Shown here: piece after piece, positions 14,872-17,221 of the stretch
How positions within the stretch are numbered: the first letter of the stretch is position 1
Layout: each line of letters opens with the position of its first letter
Source: Clostridia bacterium
GTDB taxonomy: Bacteria; Bacillota; Clostridia; Oscillospirales; CAG-272
Assembly: GCA_017456685.1 (NCBI GenBank)
Contig: JAFTIV010000106.1
Location: forward strand, 1 to 17,221
Length of the DNA: 17,221 nucleotides
Reading direction: 5' to 3'
Position numbers and translations under genes: made by a program
The notes under the pieces: generated by a model
Told to the model about the DNA's origin: nothing
The model's input: the letters and a program-made list of their open reading frames with translations, nothing else
The model's database searches: none

Positions 14872-15235
14872 GGGCGACTTAGGTCAATCCTTCCGTCAAC
14901 TGCTGTTGACACCTTCCTTTACACAAGGAAGACGCACACCAACACAAGCTATATCAAAGGGTGCAAATAGCTTGATTGCACTTAATCAAAGAATAAACGA
15001 GTAAAAGGAGATTTGCGTGGCAAATCTCCTTTTTAAAAGCACAAGCTTGCGCGACCATTCTCCACTATTTACCCACAAAAGACTTGATTTTGACAAAAAA
15101 TGCGCAAAAAGCGCTTGAAACCTTGCAAAAATGTGCTATCTTTTGGGATATATAAATAAATGAACATTTGAACAGATTTTCGAAAAAGCTCGAATAAGGG
15201 CTTTGAAAAATCCTTTTTCTCGCGCGCAAAAAATA
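14872..15235. other. Intergenic region with small inverted repeats and a terminator
   Basis: No credible gene. Hairpins GTCAAC-TGCT-GTTGAC (14895-14910) and CTTCCTT-TACAC-AAGGAAG (14913-14931) stand side by side. Then come interleaved inverted repeats: AAGCTAT/ATAGCTT (14946-14952 with 14967-14973), GTGCAA/TTGCAC (14961-14966 with 14976-14981) and TTGATT/AATCAA (14972-14977 with 14984-14989). The terminator at 15003-15034 closes the met operon. Beyond it the sequence is AT-rich; a weak promoter-like pair, TTGAAA (15115-15120) and TATCTT (15137-15142), is visible but doubtful. Confidence 0.7.
15003..15034 (+). terminator. Rho-independent terminator of the metY-metA transcript
   Basis: A perfect 14-bp stem (15003-15016 with 15020-15033) closes on a 3-nt loop and ends in a T-run. 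The A-run on the left makes it potentially bidirectional. Confidence 0.93.
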
Positions 15236-15264
15236 TTGATTATTCTTAATATTTATGGTAAAAT
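15236..15264 (+). promoter_or_regulatory. SigA-type promoter of the hydrolase-acyltransferase gene
   Basis: TTGATT (15236-15241), a 17-bp spacer and TAAAAT (15259-15264). Transcription would start near 15271, giving a leader of about 105 nt. Confidence 0.72.
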
Positions 15265-15270
15265 ATAAAA

Positions 15271-15377
15271 TGACAAGAAAATCGCATTAAGCGATTTTGC
15301 CAAGCACCTAAAGGTGAGTATATCTTGATGGTGCTTAGAGGCTTATTACAAGGGGCAAGCCCAAAGGAGGTGAGAAA
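15271..15377 (+). promoter_or_regulatory. Structured 5' leader, candidate cis-regulatory RNA
   Basis: Successive helices are AAAATCGC/GCGATTTT (15278-15285 with 15291-15298), AAGCACC/GGTGCTT (15302-15308 with 15330-15336) and GGCTT/AAGCC (15340-15344 with 15357-15361), directly followed by AAAGGAGGTGAG. CACCT at 15305-15309 has three possible partners: the nearby AGGTG at 15312-15316, the distal GGTGCTT, and the ribosome binding site AGGTG at 15368-15372. I do not recognise a known riboswitch class; chance structure in an AT-rich leader remains possible. Confidence 0.45.
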
Positions 15378-17221
15378 ATGAAATTATCGTCAAAGTTTAT
15401 GAGGACGCAGATCGCGATGATAAAATCCATATCGAACGGACTGTCGCTTGAGGGAATAAGAAAATGGCAGGACCGAATAGGAGATATTGTTGCGGGCAAG
15501 CGTAAAAAATGCGTTGAAACAAGCACAGAATGGATTGAGAGGCTTGAGGATGTTGATGCCCTTCAGCTACTAAGCGTTACCCCAAAGGACGAAACGAGCG
15601 ATAATGTCATTTTATACCTTCACGGCGGTGGCTATGCCTGCGGTGGTGCGCGCTATACAAGAGGCTTTGCAACCGTGCTTAGCTCTCGCTTTGGTTGTCG
15701 CGTGTATGCGCCTGTATATAGGCTCGCACCCGAGCACCCGTTCCCAAGCGCTCCCGAGGATGCGTACAAGGCTTATAATTATCTTCTTGATAGTGGCTAC
15801 GCGCCCGAGCGAATTATTTTGTGCGGAGAGAGCGCGGGTGGTGGGCTTTGCTATTCGCTTTGTCTTATGCTAAAGGAGCGAGGCGAGGCTATGCCAAGCG
15901 GTATAATTGCTATCTCTCCTTGGACGGATTTGACCCTTAGCGGAAAAAGCTACAAGAAAAACGCGAAGCGCGACCCGTCGATGACTAAGGCGCGCCTTGA
16001 AAGCTATGCCAAGGAATATATAGGTAAGGGCGATTATAAAAATCCAATCGCCTCACCGCTTTTTGGTGACCTTACTGACCTTCCGCCCTCAATTATCTTT
16101 GTTGGCGAGGACGAGGTTATGCTTGATGATGCGGTCGAAATGCACAAGCGCCTTAGCGCAAGCGGGGCAAGAAGCAAGCTCGTGATTGAGCCAGGGATGT
16201 GGCACGCATATCCGCTTTACAATGTAAAGGAGGCAGAGGGTGTCTTTGATGCGATTGAGGGCTTTATAAGAGTGGTGTCTCCACACGAAAAGAAGCTTCG
16301 CTGGATGGCGCTTGACAACTCTGCAAAGATATACCCCGCGGCACGCAGACGAAACTGGTCGAATGTGTTCCGCCTCTCTATAACCCTTGACGAGGAGATA
16401 GATAAGGAATGTCTTTCGCTTGCGCTTGATATTGTTTCAAGGCGCTTCCCGTCAATTGCGGTAAGACTAAAAACAGGAGTGTTTTGGTACTATATAGAGG
16501 AAATCCCTCACGCACCCGAGATAATGGACGAAAGGTCCTATCCACTTTCGAGAATGGCATTTGATGATATTCGAAAATGTGCCTTTCGTGTAATCGTTTA
16601 CAAGAGCAGAATGGCGGTTGAATTCTTCCACGCGTTAACCGACGGAAATGGTGGCTTGGTCTTTTTAAAGACACTTGCGTGCGAATATCTTAAGATTAAG
16701 CACGGAATAGGCATTCCAGCCGAGGAGGGAATTCTTGACACTCTTGAGGAGCCCAAGGGCTACGAGCTTGAGGACTCGTTTATGAAAATCGACAGCCCTG
16801 TGCACGCAAAGCGTACAGATAGCATCGCCTATAAGCTTGATGGAACGCGTGAGAACGATGGCTTCCGCACCAACACGACGATGATTTTCGACAGCGACGA
16901 GCTTTATGAAAAGGCTAAGAGCTATGGTGTAACCGTTACCGCGTATGTGTCGGCGCTTCTTGCTAAGGCATGTATTCGAATTCAAGAGCGCGAGGTTAAA
17001 AACCCAAAGCGCAGAAAACCCGTAAAGATACTAATTCCTGTCAATCTAAGGGGCATTTACGACTCTAAAACCCTTAGAAACTTCGTCTTTTATATTTGCC
17101 CAGGCGTTGACCCGAGGCTTGGAGATTATAGCGTAGCGGAGCTTTGTAGGGTGTTCTCAAGCCAAATGGCACTTATGATAGACAAAAAACAGCTAAGCTC
17201 GCGAATTTCGACGAATGTGAA
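15378..17221 (+). CDS. Fused alpha/beta hydrolase (HSL-type esterase) and condensation/alcohol-acetyltransferase-like protein, 3' end outside window
   Basis: An uninterrupted frame of 614 codons runs off the right edge. The ATG at 15378 follows AAAGGAGGTGAG. Residues ~1-300 are a hormone-sensitive-lipase-type esterase: oxyanion-hole HGGG (82-85), YRLAPEHPFPSAPEDA (114-129), nucleophile Ser152 in GESAG, probable catalytic Asp245 in GEDEVMLDD and His276 in MWHAYP. From ~310 a second domain begins, resembling alcohol acetyltransferases, PapA proteins and NRPS condensation domains: HALTDG (418-423) fits the HxxxDG active site, and PVNLRG (554-559) with LRNF (566-569) matches the conserved late motifs. 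No signal peptide or membrane segment is seen. One half could hydrolyse and the other form an ester or amide on a shared acyl substrate, but the substrate is unknown. The fusion is clear; the function is inference. Confidence 0.85.
   Translation, partial: MKLSSKFMRTQIAMIKSISNGLSLEGIRKWQDRIGDIVAGKRKKCVETSTEWIERLEDVDALQLLSVTPKDETSDNVILYLHGGGYACGGARYTRGFATVLSSRFGCRVYAPVYRLAPEHPFPSAPEDAYKAYNYLLDSGYAPERIILCGESAGGGLCYSLCLMLKERGEAMPSGIIAISPWTDLTLSGKSYKKNAKRDPSMTKARLESYAKEYIGKGDYKNPIASPLFGDLTDLPPSIIFVGEDEVMLDDAVEMHKRLSASGARSKLVIEPGMWHAYPLYNVKEAEGVFDAIEGFIRVVSPHEKKLRWMALDNSAKIYPAARRRNWSNVFRLSITLDEEIDKECLSLALDIVSRRFPSIAVRLKTGVFWYYIEEIPHAPEIMDERSYPLSRMAFDDIRKCAFRVIVYKSRMAVEFFHALTDGNGGLVFLKTLACEYLKIKHGIGIPAEEGILDTLEEPKGYELEDSFMKIDSPVHAKRTDSIAYKLDGTRENDGFRTNTTMIFDSDELYEKAKSYGVTVTAYVSALLAKACIRIQEREVKNPKRRKPVKILIPVNLRGIYDSKTLRNFVFYICPGVDPRLGDYSVAELCRVFSSQMALMIDKKQLSSRISTNV

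Noticed and set aside
15604..15873. Open frame of 89 codons overlapping the hydrolase region
   Set aside because: It is a shadow in another frame of the hydrolase-acyltransferase gene, which has clear motifs and a ribosome site.

Overview
The window reads as a chromosomal segment of a spore-forming, anaerobic-type Clostridia (Bacillota) genome, probably an uncultured gut or environmental lineage. The evidence is a SpoIIE homologue, strong AGGAGG-type ribosome binding sites, TTGACA/TATAAT-type promoters, a lipoprotein-anchored solute-binding protein, and protein families typical of that class (UPF0237/UPF0210 pair, YoqJ/DUF1273, MetY/MetA). No prophage, transposase, CRISPR array, tRNA or rRNA was seen.

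Layout, left to right. (1) Positions 1-1552: the 3' end of an Lrp/AsnC regulator, overlapped by 4 bp with a class I/II aminotransferase and closed by a strong terminator. (2) Positions 1553-2219: about 670 bp without genes, packed with short hairpins, a 110-bp direct duplication and a run of three hairpins at an exact 22-bp period. (3) Positions 2220-4667, minus strand: spoIIE, convergent with the aminotransferase, with a Ser/Ala-rich insertion in its phosphatase domain. (4) Positions 4668-5415: a divergent SLOG/DUF1273 (YoqJ-like) gene with its own promoter, whose spacer holds a perfect palindrome, and a terminator. (5) Positions 5465-10387: a complete branched-chain amino acid ABC transporter operon in the order binding protein, LivH, LivM, LivG, LivF, with a near-consensus promoter and a 15-bp intercistronic stem-loop after the binding protein gene. 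(6) Positions 10388-12335: a repeat-bearing spacer, then an ACT-domain protein (UPF0237) and its usual partner, UPF0210/DUF711. (7) Positions 12336-15034: another repeat-bearing spacer, then metY (O-acetylhomoserine sulfhydrylase) and metA. MetA carries Glu111, the acetyl-CoA-specific residue, so metA and metY form a matched two-step route from homoserine to homocysteine. A perfect terminator follows. (8) Positions 15035-17221: a promoter, a structured leader and a gene running off the right edge that fuses an HSL-type alpha/beta hydrolase to a condensation/alcohol-acetyltransferase-like domain.

The main theme is amino acid supply: an Lrp regulator and aminotransferase, branched-chain amino acid uptake, and methionine synthesis, with spoIIE set among them. 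The parts least explained by known families are the intergenic hairpin families (two distinct types), the structured leader at 15271-15377, and the fused hydrolase-acyltransferase.
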